Of a DNA stretch of 12,760 nt, positions 1-7,281 are shown one piece after another. The position numbers and the translations under genes are program-made. The DNA is taken from positions 1-12,760 of the forward strand of contig JAISKX010000213.1 in assembly GCA_031260765.1 (NCBI GenBank), given 5' to 3'. The DNA comes from Endomicrobium sp. Lineage in GTDB: Bacteria > Elusimicrobiota > Endomicrobiia > Endomicrobiales > Endomicrobiaceae. The notes below the pieces were generated by a model. The model was given only the letters and a program-made list of their open reading frames with translations, was not told the origin of the DNA and did not search any database. Within the stretch, counting starts at the first letter, position 1; every line of letters begins with the position of its first letter.

Positions 1-543
1 TTAAGAAGCAAAGAGCCCGGACAGACAGTCACTGCCGCAGACCCTATTTTAGTGATGGCTGACGATTTGATAGTGGAGGCAAAAATTGACGAGACAGATT
101 TAAGACATATAAAAATCGGGCTTCAATTCCCAATAGTTTTAGACGCTTATCCCGACGAAAAATTTATCGGAGAAGTAGAGCATATAGCCTATGAAGCAAG
201 CATAGTAAGCAATGTCACGGTATATTTAATCAAGATAAGACCTATCGTAAAACCCAGAATTTTTAGGTCTGGAATGACGGCTACTATTACTGTGACTGTT
301 GATTCCAAAACCGGCGCTCAAGTCCTGCCTTCTGAATTTATAATCTCAATGAGAGATAAAACATTTGTAAATGTCCAATCTAAAAATTCTAAAAAGATTG
401 AGCGAAAAGAAGTAAAAACAGGCATAAGCGACGGAAAATTCACAGAAATTCTTGAAGGCATTTCCCAAGACGACGCGGTTGTTTTATTAAAACAAAACTC
501 GCAAAGCTCCTCGCGCTCAAGGTCATTTATGACAAGAAGATAA
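1..543 (+). CDS. macA: MacA/HlyD-type periplasmic adaptor subunit, C-terminal part (5' end outside window)
   Basis: The open frame runs from base 1 without a start codon, so this is the last 180 residues of a longer protein. The ATG at 52 is internal, because coherent family sequence (PGQTV, then DPILVMADD) precedes it. The segment LIVEAKIDETDLRHIKIG, about residues 22-39, is the typical entry to the beta-barrel domain of MacA/HlyD/AcrA-family membrane fusion proteins. The alternating beta sequence and 'RSGMTATITV' near residue 91 belong to the barrel and membrane-proximal domains. The Ser/Arg-rich C-terminus looks unstructured. In the family this protein sits in the periplasm, anchored at the inner membrane, and links an ABC permease to a TolC-like channel. 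Its stop lies 32 bases before the macB start, so the two are very probably one operon. The adaptor family is secure. The name MacA rests on the MacB neighbour, and the substrate is unknown. Confidence 0.85.
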   Translation, partial: LRSKEPGQTVTAADPILVMADDLIVEAKIDETDLRHIKIGLQFPIVLDAYPDEKFIGEVEHIAYEASIVSNVTVYLIKIRPIVKPRIFRSGMTATITVTVDSKTGAQVLPSEFIISMRDKTFVNVQSKNSKKIERKEVKTGISDGKFTEILEGISQDDAVVLLKQNSQSSSRSRSFMTRR

Positions 544-565
544 GCGTTAATCGGCATTGTTTTTT

Positions 566-570
566 GAGGG
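566..570 (+). promoter_or_regulatory. Ribosome binding site that fixes the macB start
   Basis: GAGGG at 566-570 lies five bases before ATG at 576. This favours ATG 576 over the in-frame TTG at 564, which would place the Shine-Dalgarno inside the gene. A second ATG at 571 is out of frame and hits TGA after two codons. Confidence 0.6.
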
Positions 571-575
571 ATGAA

Positions 576-2540
576 ATGAATGTAATAGAATTAAAAAATA
601 TCAGCAAAACTTATCATTTGGAAAAATTAGAAGTTCCCGTTCTTTTCGGCATTGATTTGACTATAAAGCGCGGCGAGTTTGTGATTATAATGGGGCAATC
701 CGGCAGCGGGAAATCTACGCTTTTAAATATATTGGGTTTGCTTGATAAGCCGAGCTCAGGCTCATTTAAACTTGCAGGCATAGAGGTGTCAAAATACAGC
801 GACGACGAACTCGCTTCTTTGAGAAATAAATATCTGGGTTTTGTTTTTCAGCAATTCAATCTTTTAAGCAGAATCAGCGCTTATAAAAATGTAGCTCTTC
901 CTATGATATATTCCAATTCAAAAGACGAAACAAGCCAAGAAAAACCGTCAAAGCTTCTTCATCTTGTCGGATTATCAGACAGAATGGAACACCGCCCAAA
1001 TGAACTTTCAGGCGGACAACAGCAGAGAGTCGCCATAGCGAGAGCTCTTGTCAATAATCCTCTTGTTCTTTTTGCCGACGAGCCTACAGGAAATCTTGAT
1101 TCAAAGTCCACAAAAGAAATAATACAGATATTAAAAAATCTAAATGAGTCAGGCATAACGGTGATTATGGTGACTCATGAGCCTGAACTTTCATCCTATG
1201 CTTCAAGAGTAATCAAATTGCAAGACGGCATTATAATTTCAGATGAAAATAAAAATACCGTTCTTGACAAAGATGAAAACAGTCAATCCCATATATACAA
1301 GAAAAAAGTTTTTTCTGTTTCAAGGATTAAAGATTATTTTGTTCAGGCTATAGGTTCTTTGCGCTCAAATAAAGTCCGTTCCATGCTTTCAATTTTGGGA
1401 GTGATGATAGGCGTAGCAAGTTTGATAGCTATGCTTGCCGTCGGCAAAGGAGCTCAAAAATCCGTGCAGGAACAAGTTGAAAGTTTGGGGTCTAATCTTT
1501 TGACTGTTCAGCCGGGCTCGGCTCAAAGGGGCGGCATAGCCTCTGAAAGCGGCGCGCGCCTTAGATTGATTTATGAAGATATTGACGATTTGCAGGCTAA
1601 TGTGGAAGGCATTGAGGGAGTCGCGGGAATTATTAGCGGCAGAGCTCAAGTTGTAGGAAATGGAAAAAATGCCAATACAAGAATACAAGGTTCAAGTTTT
1701 GAATATGAAAGAATCAGAAGCATTGTCCCGCTAAGGGGGCGTTGGTTTTCAAAAGATGAGGAATTAGAGAGGAAAAGAGTCGTTTTGCTCGGCAGAACTG
1801 TTGTGGCAAATCTTTACGGCGACCCCGATTTTAATCCAGTCGGGGAATATGTAAAAATAGACAGAACGGATTTTCAAGTGATAGGCGTAATGCCGCAAAA
1901 AGGCTCAAGCGGTTGGCGCGATGAAGATGATTTGGTGATGATGCCTTTGCTCACAGTTTTATACAGGCTTGCGGGAACGAGATATTTTAATTTATTAAAT
2001 GTCCAAGTAAAGACAGGCGCCGATATGGACGAGGTAAGCCAAGCTATTACTCAAAGGCTTTTGCTGACTCATAGATTTTTACCGACTCAAACGGACGCCG
2101 TTCAAGTGAGAAATATGGCGGAAATTCAAGAGGCTGTGTCTTCTATGGCGCGCGCATTTTCCTTACTTCTCGGCTCCATTGCTCTTATAAGTTTGCTCGT
2201 CGGCGGCATAGGCATTATGAATATTATGTTCGTGTCTGTGTCTGAAAGAACTAAAGAAATCGGTTTGAGAAAAGCCGTTGGAGCAAATAATAAAGACATT
2301 CTTTTTCAATTTATAATAGAATCCATTTTTGTCTGCTGTTCAGGCGGTATTATAGGAATAATTTTTGGAGCCGGCGCTTCAATAATCATCAGCAAACTTG
2401 CCGATTGGACTACCAGCATAACTCTTTTTTCTATCGTTTTAGCTTTTTGTTTTTCAGTGATAATAGGCTTGATTTTTGGAGTTTTCCCAGCAAGAAAAGC
2501 CTCTCTTTTAAATCCAATAGACGCTTTAAGACACGATTGA
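576..2540 (+). CDS. macB: MacB-type ABC transporter, fused ATPase and permease
   Basis: This inner-membrane ABC exporter has its nucleotide-binding domain first and the permease second, as in MacB. With the ATG start it has 654 residues, against about 648 for E. coli MacB. Visible motifs are Walker A GQSGSGKST (40-48), Q-loop Q92, signature LSGGQ (144-148), Walker B ending in D168-E169, and the H-loop H201. One membrane helix lies at about 271-290. A large periplasmic domain of roughly 230 residues follows, then three more helices near 528-555, 579-605 and 617-637. This four-helix plan is the MacB type VII layout. MacB does not pump across the membrane itself; it drives movement of periplasmic substrate through MacA and a TolC-like duct. 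The preceding adaptor supports this role. The substrate (antibiotic, peptide, toxin or lipid) cannot be read from the sequence. All catalytic motifs look intact. Confidence 0.93.
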   Translation: MNVIELKNISKTYHLEKLEVPVLFGIDLTIKRGEFVIIMGQSGSGKSTLLNILGLLDKPSSGSFKLAGIEVSKYSDDELASLRNKYLGFVFQQFNLLSRISAYKNVALPMIYSNSKDETSQEKPSKLLHLVGLSDRMEHRPNELSGGQQQRVAIARALVNNPLVLFADEPTGNLDSKSTKEIIQILKNLNESGITVIMVTHEPELSSYASRVIKLQDGIIISDENKNTVLDKDENSQSHIYKKKVFSVSRIKDYFVQAIGSLRSNKVRSMLSILGVMIGVASLIAMLAVGKGAQKSVQEQVESLGSNLLTVQPGSAQRGGIASESGARLRLIYEDIDDLQANVEGIEGVAGIISGRAQVVGNGKNANTRIQGSSFEYERIRSIVPLRGRWFSKDEELERKRVVLLGRTVVANLYGDPDFNPVGEYVKIDRTDFQVIGVMPQKGSSGWRDEDDLVMMPLLTVLYRLAGTRYFNLLNVQVKTGADMDEVSQAITQRLLLTHRFLPTQTDAVQVRNMAEIQEAVSSMARAFSLLLGSIALISLLVGGIGIMNIMFVSVSERTKEIGLRKAVGANNKDILFQFIIESIFVCCSGGIIGIIFGAGASIIISKLADWTTSITLFSIVLAFCFSVIIGLIFGVFPARKASLLNPIDALRHD

Positions 2541-2569
2541 TTGACTATAAAAATTAAAAAAAGTAATAT
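2541..2569 (+). promoter_or_regulatory. Candidate sigma-70-type promoter for the dksA-tRNA-apt cluster
   Basis: TTGACT at 2541-2546 matches the -35 consensus at five of six positions. A 17-base spacer leads to TAATAT at 2564-2569, a four of six match to the -10. It begins right after the macB stop codon and about 70 bases before the dksA-like start, in the only sizeable gap upstream of this cluster. A+T-rich sequence makes chance matches common, so this is a reasonable candidate only. Confidence 0.4.
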
Positions 2570-2642
2570 CCGCCCCTTTAAAAATAAATACTAATTACGA
2601 ATTGAAGGCAGCGCATAAAAACAATCGTAATGGGAGGATAGA

Positions 2643-2996
2643 ATGAATAAAAAAGATACAGACCAGTTAAAAAAGATTCTCGTCCATAAAAAAACAGAAT
2701 TGCTCAATAAAGTGAAAAATGTTCAGATGGAAATAGGCGCCAAAGAGCATGAAAGCAGCGGCGACGAAATAGATACGGCAAGCCAAAGCGCCGATAAAGA
2801 AATTTATTTTGAATTAGCCGCCGCCGATAAAATCGCAATGTCGGCTATAGACGATGCCATCGCTAAGATAGAAAAAGGAATTTACGGCAAATGCGAATGC
2901 TGCGGTAAAGATATTGATATTAAAAGATTAAAAGCGCTTCCGTGGGGCAGATATTGCATACAATGCCAAGAAGAAGCCGAAAAACCGAGAAGATAG
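2643..2996 (+). CDS. DksA/TraR-family zinc-finger transcription regulator (short form)
   Basis: This 117-residue protein has a charged, probably coiled-coil N-terminal part followed by a four-cysteine zinc finger: C84-x2-C87 and C105-x2-C108, with the typical GxCxxCGxxI and YCIxC contexts. A D-x-x-D-x-A pattern (D41, D44, A46) resembles the acidic tip that E. coli DksA inserts into the RNA polymerase secondary channel. Family members act with ppGpp to tune rRNA, tRNA and amino-acid promoters. The protein is shorter than E. coli DksA (151 residues), like the many small TraR/DksA-type proteins in non-proteobacteria, so strict DksA orthology is not claimed. GGGAGG at 2632-2637 is a strong ribosome binding site for the ATG. 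tRNA-Pro starts 14 bases after the stop. C86 is an extra cysteine inside the first zinc knuckle. Confidence 0.88.
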   Translation: MNKKDTDQLKKILVHKKTELLNKVKNVQMEIGAKEHESSGDEIDTASQSADKEIYFELAAADKIAMSAIDDAIAKIEKGIYGKCECCGKDIDIKRLKALPWGRYCIQCQEEAEKPRR

Positions 2997-3010
2997 ACGG
3001 GAAATAAAAT

Positions 3011-3084
3011 CGGGGCGTGGCTCAGATGGCTAGAGCGCTCGGTTCGGGACCGTGAGGTCGCTGGTTCAAATCCAGTCGCCCCGA
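3011..3084 (+). tRNA. tRNA-Pro, anticodon CGG
   Basis: The cloverleaf folds with a perfect 7-bp acceptor stem (3011-3017 with 3077-3083). The C1-G72 pair and A73 are hallmarks of bacterial tRNA-Pro. The D stem is GCTC/GAGC and the T loop is TTCAAAT. The anticodon loop is TTCGGGA with CGG at 3045-3047, which reads CCG codons. The anticodon stem CTCGG/CCGTG has one U-U mismatch at positions 28-42. The CCA end is not encoded; the sequence continues with A's into the apt leader. It lies 14 bases after the dksA-like gene and 20 bases before apt, leaving little space for a promoter of its own. Confidence 0.95.
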
Positions 3085-3104
3085 AAAAAATTAAAGGAGA
3101 GTTT

Positions 3105-3635
3105 ATGGATTTTAAAGAAAAGCTGTCTAAGACGATAAGAATAGTGAAGGATTTTCCGATAGAAGGAATAGTTTTTAGGGATATTACGCCTATTTTGAAA
3201 GATATTGATTTGTTTAATGAGATAATTTCAGCGCTTGCCGATAAATTCAAGGATTATCAAATTGATAAAATCGCGGCTATTGAGTCAAGAGGATTTTTAT
3301 TCGGTATGCCTTTGTCTGTCAAATTAAATTTACCTTTCGTCCCAATAAGAAAAAAAGGAAAACTTCCGGCTGAAACCGTTCAAGCCGCCTATTCTTTAGA
3401 ATACGGCGCGGCTGTAATTGAAATGCACATAGACGCTTTAAATAAAGGCGATAGAGTTCTTATTGTAGACGACCTTTTGGCTACAGGCGGAACTGTGAAC
3501 TCTGCCGTTGAATTGATAGAAAAACTTGACGCCAAACCCGTTGCCGCGGCTTTTATAATAGAGCTTTTAGAACTTTCGGGAAGAAAAAGCATAAAGAATA
3601 AAGAAGTGGAAATATCTTCAATTTTGCAGTTCTGA
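3105..3635 (+). CDS. apt: Adenine phosphoribosyltransferase
   Basis: This enzyme joins adenine to PRPP to form AMP, the cytosolic adenine salvage step. The 176 residues match the family length of about 170-180. The N-terminal 'DFPIEGIVFRDITPIL' (about 16-31) and 'IESRGFLFG' (about 59-67) are adenine-specific APRT signatures. The PRPP-binding loop 'VLIVDDLLATGGT' follows near 120-132, with its acidic pair and TGGT phosphate contact. The start ATG has AGGAG at 3095-3099, five bases upstream. It is flanked by tRNA-Pro 20 bases before and tRNA-Arg 14 bases after, which suggests one transcript cut apart by tRNA processing. Confidence 0.96.
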   Translation: MDFKEKLSKTIRIVKDFPIEGIVFRDITPILKDIDLFNEIISALADKFKDYQIDKIAAIESRGFLFGMPLSVKLNLPFVPIRKKGKLPAETVQAAYSLEYGAAVIEMHIDALNKGDRVLIVDDLLATGGTVNSAVELIEKLDAKPVAAAFIIELLELSGRKSIKNKEVEISSILQF

Positions 3636-3649
3636 TATAGATACATTTT

Positions 3650-3723
3650 GCCCTGGTAGCTCAACTGGATAGAGCAGATCCGTCCTACGGATAAGGTTGG
3701 AGGTTCAACTCCTCTCTGGGGCG
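3650..3723 (+). tRNA. tRNA-Arg, anticodon CCU
   Basis: A 7-bp acceptor stem forms between GCCCTGG and CTGGGGC, including two G-U pairs, with G73 as discriminator. The D stem is GCTC/GAGC, the T stem GGAGG/CCTCT and the T loop TTCAACT. The anticodon CCT lies at about 3684-3686 and reads AGG codons. The first anticodon-stem pair (27-43) is a G-A mismatch. Loop bases 32 and 38 (G and C) could pair and tighten the loop. No CCA is encoded; the sequence after G73 is CATTTTT. It starts 14 bases after the apt stop and is probably made from the same transcript. One base of uncertainty in the ends is possible. Confidence 0.93.
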
Positions 3724-3869
3724 CATTTTTAAGAATTGCAAGATTGTATTATCTGCTGTGTTTTTTAATAAACATATCAAAAGCTTTCCTGCCTTTTTCA
3801 AAAACATAAATGTAAATTACTCTTCGCGAGGTTTAATTTTGACAGCCTGCGGGTTATAAGGAAAATAAT
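3724..3869 (+). other. Intergenic gap between tRNA-Arg and the HD protein
   Basis: These 146 bases are A+T-rich. They hold a T run right after the tRNA (3726-3730), a TTGACA at 3839-3844 without a credible -10 before the start codon, and the ribosome binding site of the next gene. No convincing hairpin terminator, small gene or remnant of a nucleotidyltransferase head domain was seen. Confidence 0.5.
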
Positions 3870-4781
3870 ATGCATACTTTAAACGAAATAAAAAATGAAT
3901 TGATGAAAGCATTGTCTTCTGATAACAGCGCTATTGCTGTTAAGGAAATGGACGATAGCGGCGTTTTGCTTCAACTTTTTCCCATAATAGATATTATGAA
4001 AAAAGCCGATGGTAAGTTTTATTATCACCCAAACGGTCTATTTCAACATTCTTTTGAGACTTTTGAGGCTTTGGAAAAAATATTAAGGCATTTGGACAAA
4101 TACTTCCCAAAAAATCTCAAAGATATTCAAGCTCATTTGGATGATAATTCAGATTTTTCAGAAGGAATTTCAAAACCCGTTCTCTTAAAATTAGCGGCTC
4201 TTTTTCATGATAATGCAAAACCTGAAACTGCAAGAGAAATCAATGGAAAAATAAGATTTATAGGGCATGAAGTAAGAGGCGCCAGAAAGGTCAAAAAGAT
4301 TTTAAAACCGCTTGGTCTAAATAAACCCGAAATAACTTATATTATCAAATTGATTTTGCATCACATGCGCCCGTCAACTCTTACCAAAAACGAAATAATC
4401 ACCAAAAGGGCGGCTAATAGATTTTTTAGAGATATTGCCCCGCTTGTAGTTGAGCAAGTTTTGCTGTCTATGGCTGATTGGCATTCATATAAACATCTCA
4501 AAATCCATTCTCCGCAAGAGTTAAAAAGACAGCAGGAAGCCGCGGCTAAATTGATAGAAGACTATTTTGTGATAAAAAATCAAAAACCGTTCAATCAAAT
4601 CCTTGATGGGAATAAAATAATGAAAGAATTTGATTTAAAGCCGGGTCCTTGGATAGGGGATTTATTGAAAATTGTTGTTAACAAACAGAAGCTTGGTCAA
4701 ATTAGCGATGAAAAGGCGGCTTTGGAGTTAATTTTGCCAAAATTGACGCAAATCAAAAAAAAGTATAGAATTGCGCCCTGA
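3870..4781 (+). CDS. HD-domain protein matching the body/tail half of a class II CCA-adding enzyme, without the catalytic head
   Basis: Sequence from residue 1 aligns by eye with the region after the nucleotidyltransferase head in class II tRNA nucleotidyltransferases. 'IKNELMKALSSDNSAIAV...SGVLLQLFP' (7-38) matches the neck/body helices. The HD domain keeps its metal ligands: H60, H113-D114, H133, H164-H165 and D203. 'LDGNKIMKEFDLKPGPWIG' (245-263) is the conserved tail motif. At 303 residues it lacks the roughly 140-residue head with its GxxxD and DxD metal site, and the 146 bases upstream cannot encode one. It is therefore unlikely to add CCA alone. Possible roles are a metal-dependent phosphohydrolase or phosphodiesterase, like the HD domain of E. 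coli Cca, or a tRNA-binding partner. The ribosome binding site AAGGA at 3858-3862 supports ATG 3870. It sits between two tRNA genes. Confidence 0.8.
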   Translation: MHTLNEIKNELMKALSSDNSAIAVKEMDDSGVLLQLFPIIDIMKKADGKFYYHPNGLFQHSFETFEALEKILRHLDKYFPKNLKDIQAHLDDNSDFSEGISKPVLLKLAALFHDNAKPETAREINGKIRFIGHEVRGARKVKKILKPLGLNKPEITYIIKLILHHMRPSTLTKNEIITKRAANRFFRDIAPLVVEQVLLSMADWHSYKHLKIHSPQELKRQQEAAAKLIEDYFVIKNQKPFNQILDGNKIMKEFDLKPGPWIGDLLKIVVNKQKLGQISDEKAALELILPKLTQIKKKYRIAP

Positions 4782-4817
4782 TTTGAATACCAATTGCAAA
4801 TTTTATTGATTTTTCAA

Positions 4818-4835
4818 TTAAAACTATGGTTTTAA
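4818..4835. repeat. Small perfect inverted repeat (7-bp arms, 4-base loop)
   Basis: TTAAAAC at 4818-4824 and GTTTTAA at 4829-4835 are exact reverse complements around TATG. It overlaps the weak -35 candidate and could be an operator or a weak hairpin. No T run follows, so it is not a normal intrinsic terminator. Confidence 0.3.
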
Positions 4836-4846
4836 AGCAATATATA
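4818..4846 (+). promoter_or_regulatory. Weak candidate promoter upstream of tRNA-Gly and bamA
   Basis: TTAAAA at 4818-4823 and TATATA at 4841-4846 are separated by 17 bases, each matching the consensus at four of six positions. The tRNA-Gly gene begins 20 bases after the -10. If real, it could drive tRNA-Gly and perhaps bamA and the lpx genes. The region is very A+T-rich, so the match may be chance. Confidence 0.25.
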
Positions 4847-4866
4847 AGGTTGTTCACAAATCTTTT

Positions 4867-4937
4867 GCGGGCGTAGTTCACTGGTAGAATGAAAGCTTCC
4901 CAAGCTTTAGAAGTGGGTTCGATTCCCATCGCCCGCT
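4867..4937 (+). tRNA. tRNA-Gly, anticodon CCC
   Basis: This is a 71-base cloverleaf with a perfect 7-bp acceptor stem (GCGGGCG with CGCCCGC), a perfect 5-bp anticodon stem (AAAGC/GCTTT) and T loop TTCGATT. The loop TTCCCAA carries anticodon CCC at 4899-4901, which reads GGG codons. The U73 discriminator is typical of bacterial tRNA-Gly. The following bases are CCC, so CCA is not encoded. It lies 62 bases before bamA. Confidence 0.96.
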
Positions 4938-4999
4938 CCCTAAAAAACAGCAAATTTTTAAAATCAAGTTTTATAAAACACTTGGAGGATTACTTATAA

Positions 5000-7270
5000 A
5001 TGCGGAAATTACTTGTTGCGTGTATGCTATTGTTGTGTGCGTCTATTGTCTATGCCGATACCGATGTTATTAGCGCCGTTAATATTGTTGGGTTGAAAAA
5101 TGTGAAGTCAAAAGATGTTCTATCTGCTATAGTGTCTAAAAAACAATACATTTATTCAGAAGAAAATGCCAGAGATGATGCAAGAGCCGTATTGGAACTT
5201 GGATATTTTGAGGATATACAATTTGATTTCAATACCAATACAGGCGTTTTGGTCTTTAATGTAGTTGAAAAACCATATATTGAGAACATTGAATTTAAAG
5301 GCAATAAGCAAGTATCAAGAGGAAAATTGAGAAAGGCGAGCGTATTAAAAGAAAAAGAATATTATGAGCCTGCAAAACTTGAAGAAACAAAAATAAAAAT
5401 TGCAGAACTCTATGCCGACCAAGGTTATGCAGACGCAGATATTGAAGTATATCCCACCGTAAATGAACAAACCAATAAGATGACAATCAACTTTTTAATC
5501 ACAGAAAACAATAAAATAACAATAGGCGATATTAAATTCACAGGCATTGAGTCTTATAAGCCGAGAAAAATTTTAAAATTGATGAAAGAGACGCGAATAA
5601 ACAAACCTTTCAAAATAGAAGGGTTCCGCACAGACCAAAGAGCCATAGAGTTATTTTACCGCAATAGCGGTTTTATGGATTTCTCCATAGAGGATTCTTC
5701 TATCACTTACAATGAAAATAGAACAAAGATGACTATATCCATAGAGATAGCCGAAGGTCCTAAATATAAAGTTGGAGAAATAACAGCCGAAGGCTATGAA
5801 GCGCTTAAAGAAAAAGATATAACGAAAAATTTTAAAATCAAAAAAGGCGCTATTTATGCGCAAGAAAAAATCGGAGAGACTTTGCAGGGTATTTATGAGA
5901 GTTATTCTGATATCGGTTATCTTCAAGCCTCCATCAATCCGCAGTTTGACAAAGAACCTGAGACAGGAATAGTAAATATAATATTTGACATAAAGGAAAA
6001 TGCGAGGGTTTATGTCGGCAATATCTATGTGGACGGGCTTGTATCAACAAAAGATAAAGTTATAAGGCGCGAAGTTTTGGTTAAAAGCGGAGACCCTCTC
6101 TCAGCGAGCAAAGTGCGCAGAAGTATGCAGAGAATATATAATTTGGGCTTTATAGACGGAGTTGAACCTAAGCTTCTGCCTACGCAGACTCCAAATATAA
6201 CTGATATAAGTTTTAATGTTACAGAGGGGCGTCCGGGCATGATTTCTGCCGGCGCGGGATATTCTTCTGTGGATAGTTTTGTCGCTTCTTTGCAATTCCA
6301 ATATCTCAATTTATTCGGGTTAGGGCAGCGAATAAACGCTTTGGTGGAACTTGGGCAGGTAAGGCAGAATTATCAACTTGATTGGACTGAGCCTTGGATT
6401 TTTGATAAAGACGCAAGCCTCACTCTCAGCGTGTATAATATTGATAGAATAAGAGATTATTACGGATATAGTTCTGTATATGACGAACATAGATTGGGCG
6501 GAAGCGTCAGAGTAGGTCCGAGAATTAGCGATACAGTATCTTTCTCAATCGGATATTCTTTTGAAAATGTTAAACTCAATTTAAGAGACGACGCCAATCA
6601 AGCCGCTAAAAATCAATTCAATTCGGCTACGGATATATCAAGAGATAATATATCAAGCTTATTATTGTCAGCCGCTTATGATACCAGAGATTTTGTATTT
6701 GACGCTTCAAAAGGACAGAGACAATCTATCAGTTTTCAATTTGCGACTGAATATCTCGGCGGCGATGTTAATTTTGTAAAGACTCGTTTTCGCTCCTCTT
6801 GGTATATACCGACTTTTTGGAAATTTGTATTGTCATTTAATCTAAATTTTGCCGAAGTGGAAGGATATGGCGGGCAGAGCGTTCCTATCAATGAATACTT
6901 TTATATAGGCGGAGTGGATACTGTCAGAGGCTATAAATACAATCATATAGGTCAAGAAGCAGGCGCAAGATATATGGGAGTATTAAATGTTGAATACAAA
7001 TTTCCAATATATGCTGAAAAAAATAAAACTATACTTCAAGGAGCTTTCTTTTACGATATAGGCGGTTCGTGGAGATTTTTAGAAGATGTGGATTTGAATT
7101 TGGGCTCGTCTCATAGGAGTTTAAAATCTGGAGTTGGTTTCGGTATAAGATTTGCCACTCCGATGTTTCCTTTGAGGCTTGATTGGGGATATGGGTTAAA
7201 TCATCCTCTTGACGACCACACTAATGATAGTAAAAGCGAGTTTTATTTTACAATCGGGAATATGTTTTAA
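5000..7270 (+). CDS. bamA: Outer-membrane protein assembly factor BamA (Omp85 family)
   Basis: BamA is the outer-membrane core that folds and inserts beta-barrel proteins. The 756 residues start with a signal peptide (positive RK, hydrophobic core, VYA before D20; cleavage likely after A19). Five POTRA repeats follow at about 23-91, 92-170, 173-252, 255-333 and 336-410, each with the beta-alpha-alpha-beta pattern and GY/GF turns. A C-terminal barrel covers about 415-756. The barrel has the conserved VRGY motif of loop 6 (642-645) and a strand block with GFGIRF and PLRLDWG (about 713-730). The protein ends in phenylalanine, the usual assembly signal. E. coli BamA is about 810 residues. GGAGG at 4984-4988 serves as ribosome binding site, 11 bases from the ATG. 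It heads the lpx operon, but no skp/ompH gene follows, unlike the common proteobacterial order. Confidence 0.96.
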   Translation: MRKLLVACMLLLCASIVYADTDVISAVNIVGLKNVKSKDVLSAIVSKKQYIYSEENARDDARAVLELGYFEDIQFDFNTNTGVLVFNVVEKPYIENIEFKGNKQVSRGKLRKASVLKEKEYYEPAKLEETKIKIAELYADQGYADADIEVYPTVNEQTNKMTINFLITENNKITIGDIKFTGIESYKPRKILKLMKETRINKPFKIEGFRTDQRAIELFYRNSGFMDFSIEDSSITYNENRTKMTISIEIAEGPKYKVGEITAEGYEALKEKDITKNFKIKKGAIYAQEKIGETLQGIYESYSDIGYLQASINPQFDKEPETGIVNIIFDIKENARVYVGNIYVDGLVSTKDKVIRREVLVKSGDPLSASKVRRSMQRIYNLGFIDGVEPKLLPTQTPNITDISFNVTEGRPGMISAGAGYSSVDSFVASLQFQYLNLFGLGQRINALVELGQVRQNYQLDWTEPWIFDKDASLTLSVYNIDRIRDYYGYSSVYDEHRLGGSVRVGPRISDTVSFSIGYSFENVKLNLRDDANQAAKNQFNSATDISRDNISSLLLSAAYDTRDFVFDASKGQRQSISFQFATEYLGGDVNFVKTRFRSSWYIPTFWKFVLSFNLNFAEVEGYGGQSVPINEYFYIGGVDTVRGYKYNHIGQEAGARYMGVLNVEYKFPIYAEKNKTILQGAFFYDIGGSWRFLEDVDLNLGSSHRSLKSGVGFGIRFATPMFPLRLDWGYGLNHPLDDHTNDSKSEFYFTIGNMF

Positions 7271-7281
7271 AGGATTAATTT

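Noticed and set aside
564..566. TTG as the macB start
   Set aside because: It lies before the GAGGG ribosome binding site. ATG at 576 has correct spacing and begins where family similarity begins.
2882..3250. Reverse-strand open frame of 122 codons opposite tRNA-Pro
   Set aside because: Its GATGFEPATS...HLSHAP sequence is the well-known translation artefact of the strand opposite a tRNA gene. It also overlaps dksA and apt, and lacks independent support.
3726..3730. T run after tRNA-Arg as a terminator
   Set aside because: Only five T's follow, and no separate hairpin precedes them apart from the tRNA acceptor itself. This is not enough to call an intrinsic terminator.
3839..3844. Perfect TTGACA ahead of the HD protein
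   Set aside because: A -10 at normal spacing would fall almost on the start codon and has poor sequence (AAAATA). It overlaps the ribosome binding region instead.
4753..4953. Reverse-strand open frame of 66 codons opposite tRNA-Gly
   Set aside because: It contains an AMGIEPTSKAWEAF stretch caused by the tRNA antisense. No family resemblance or ribosome binding site was seen.
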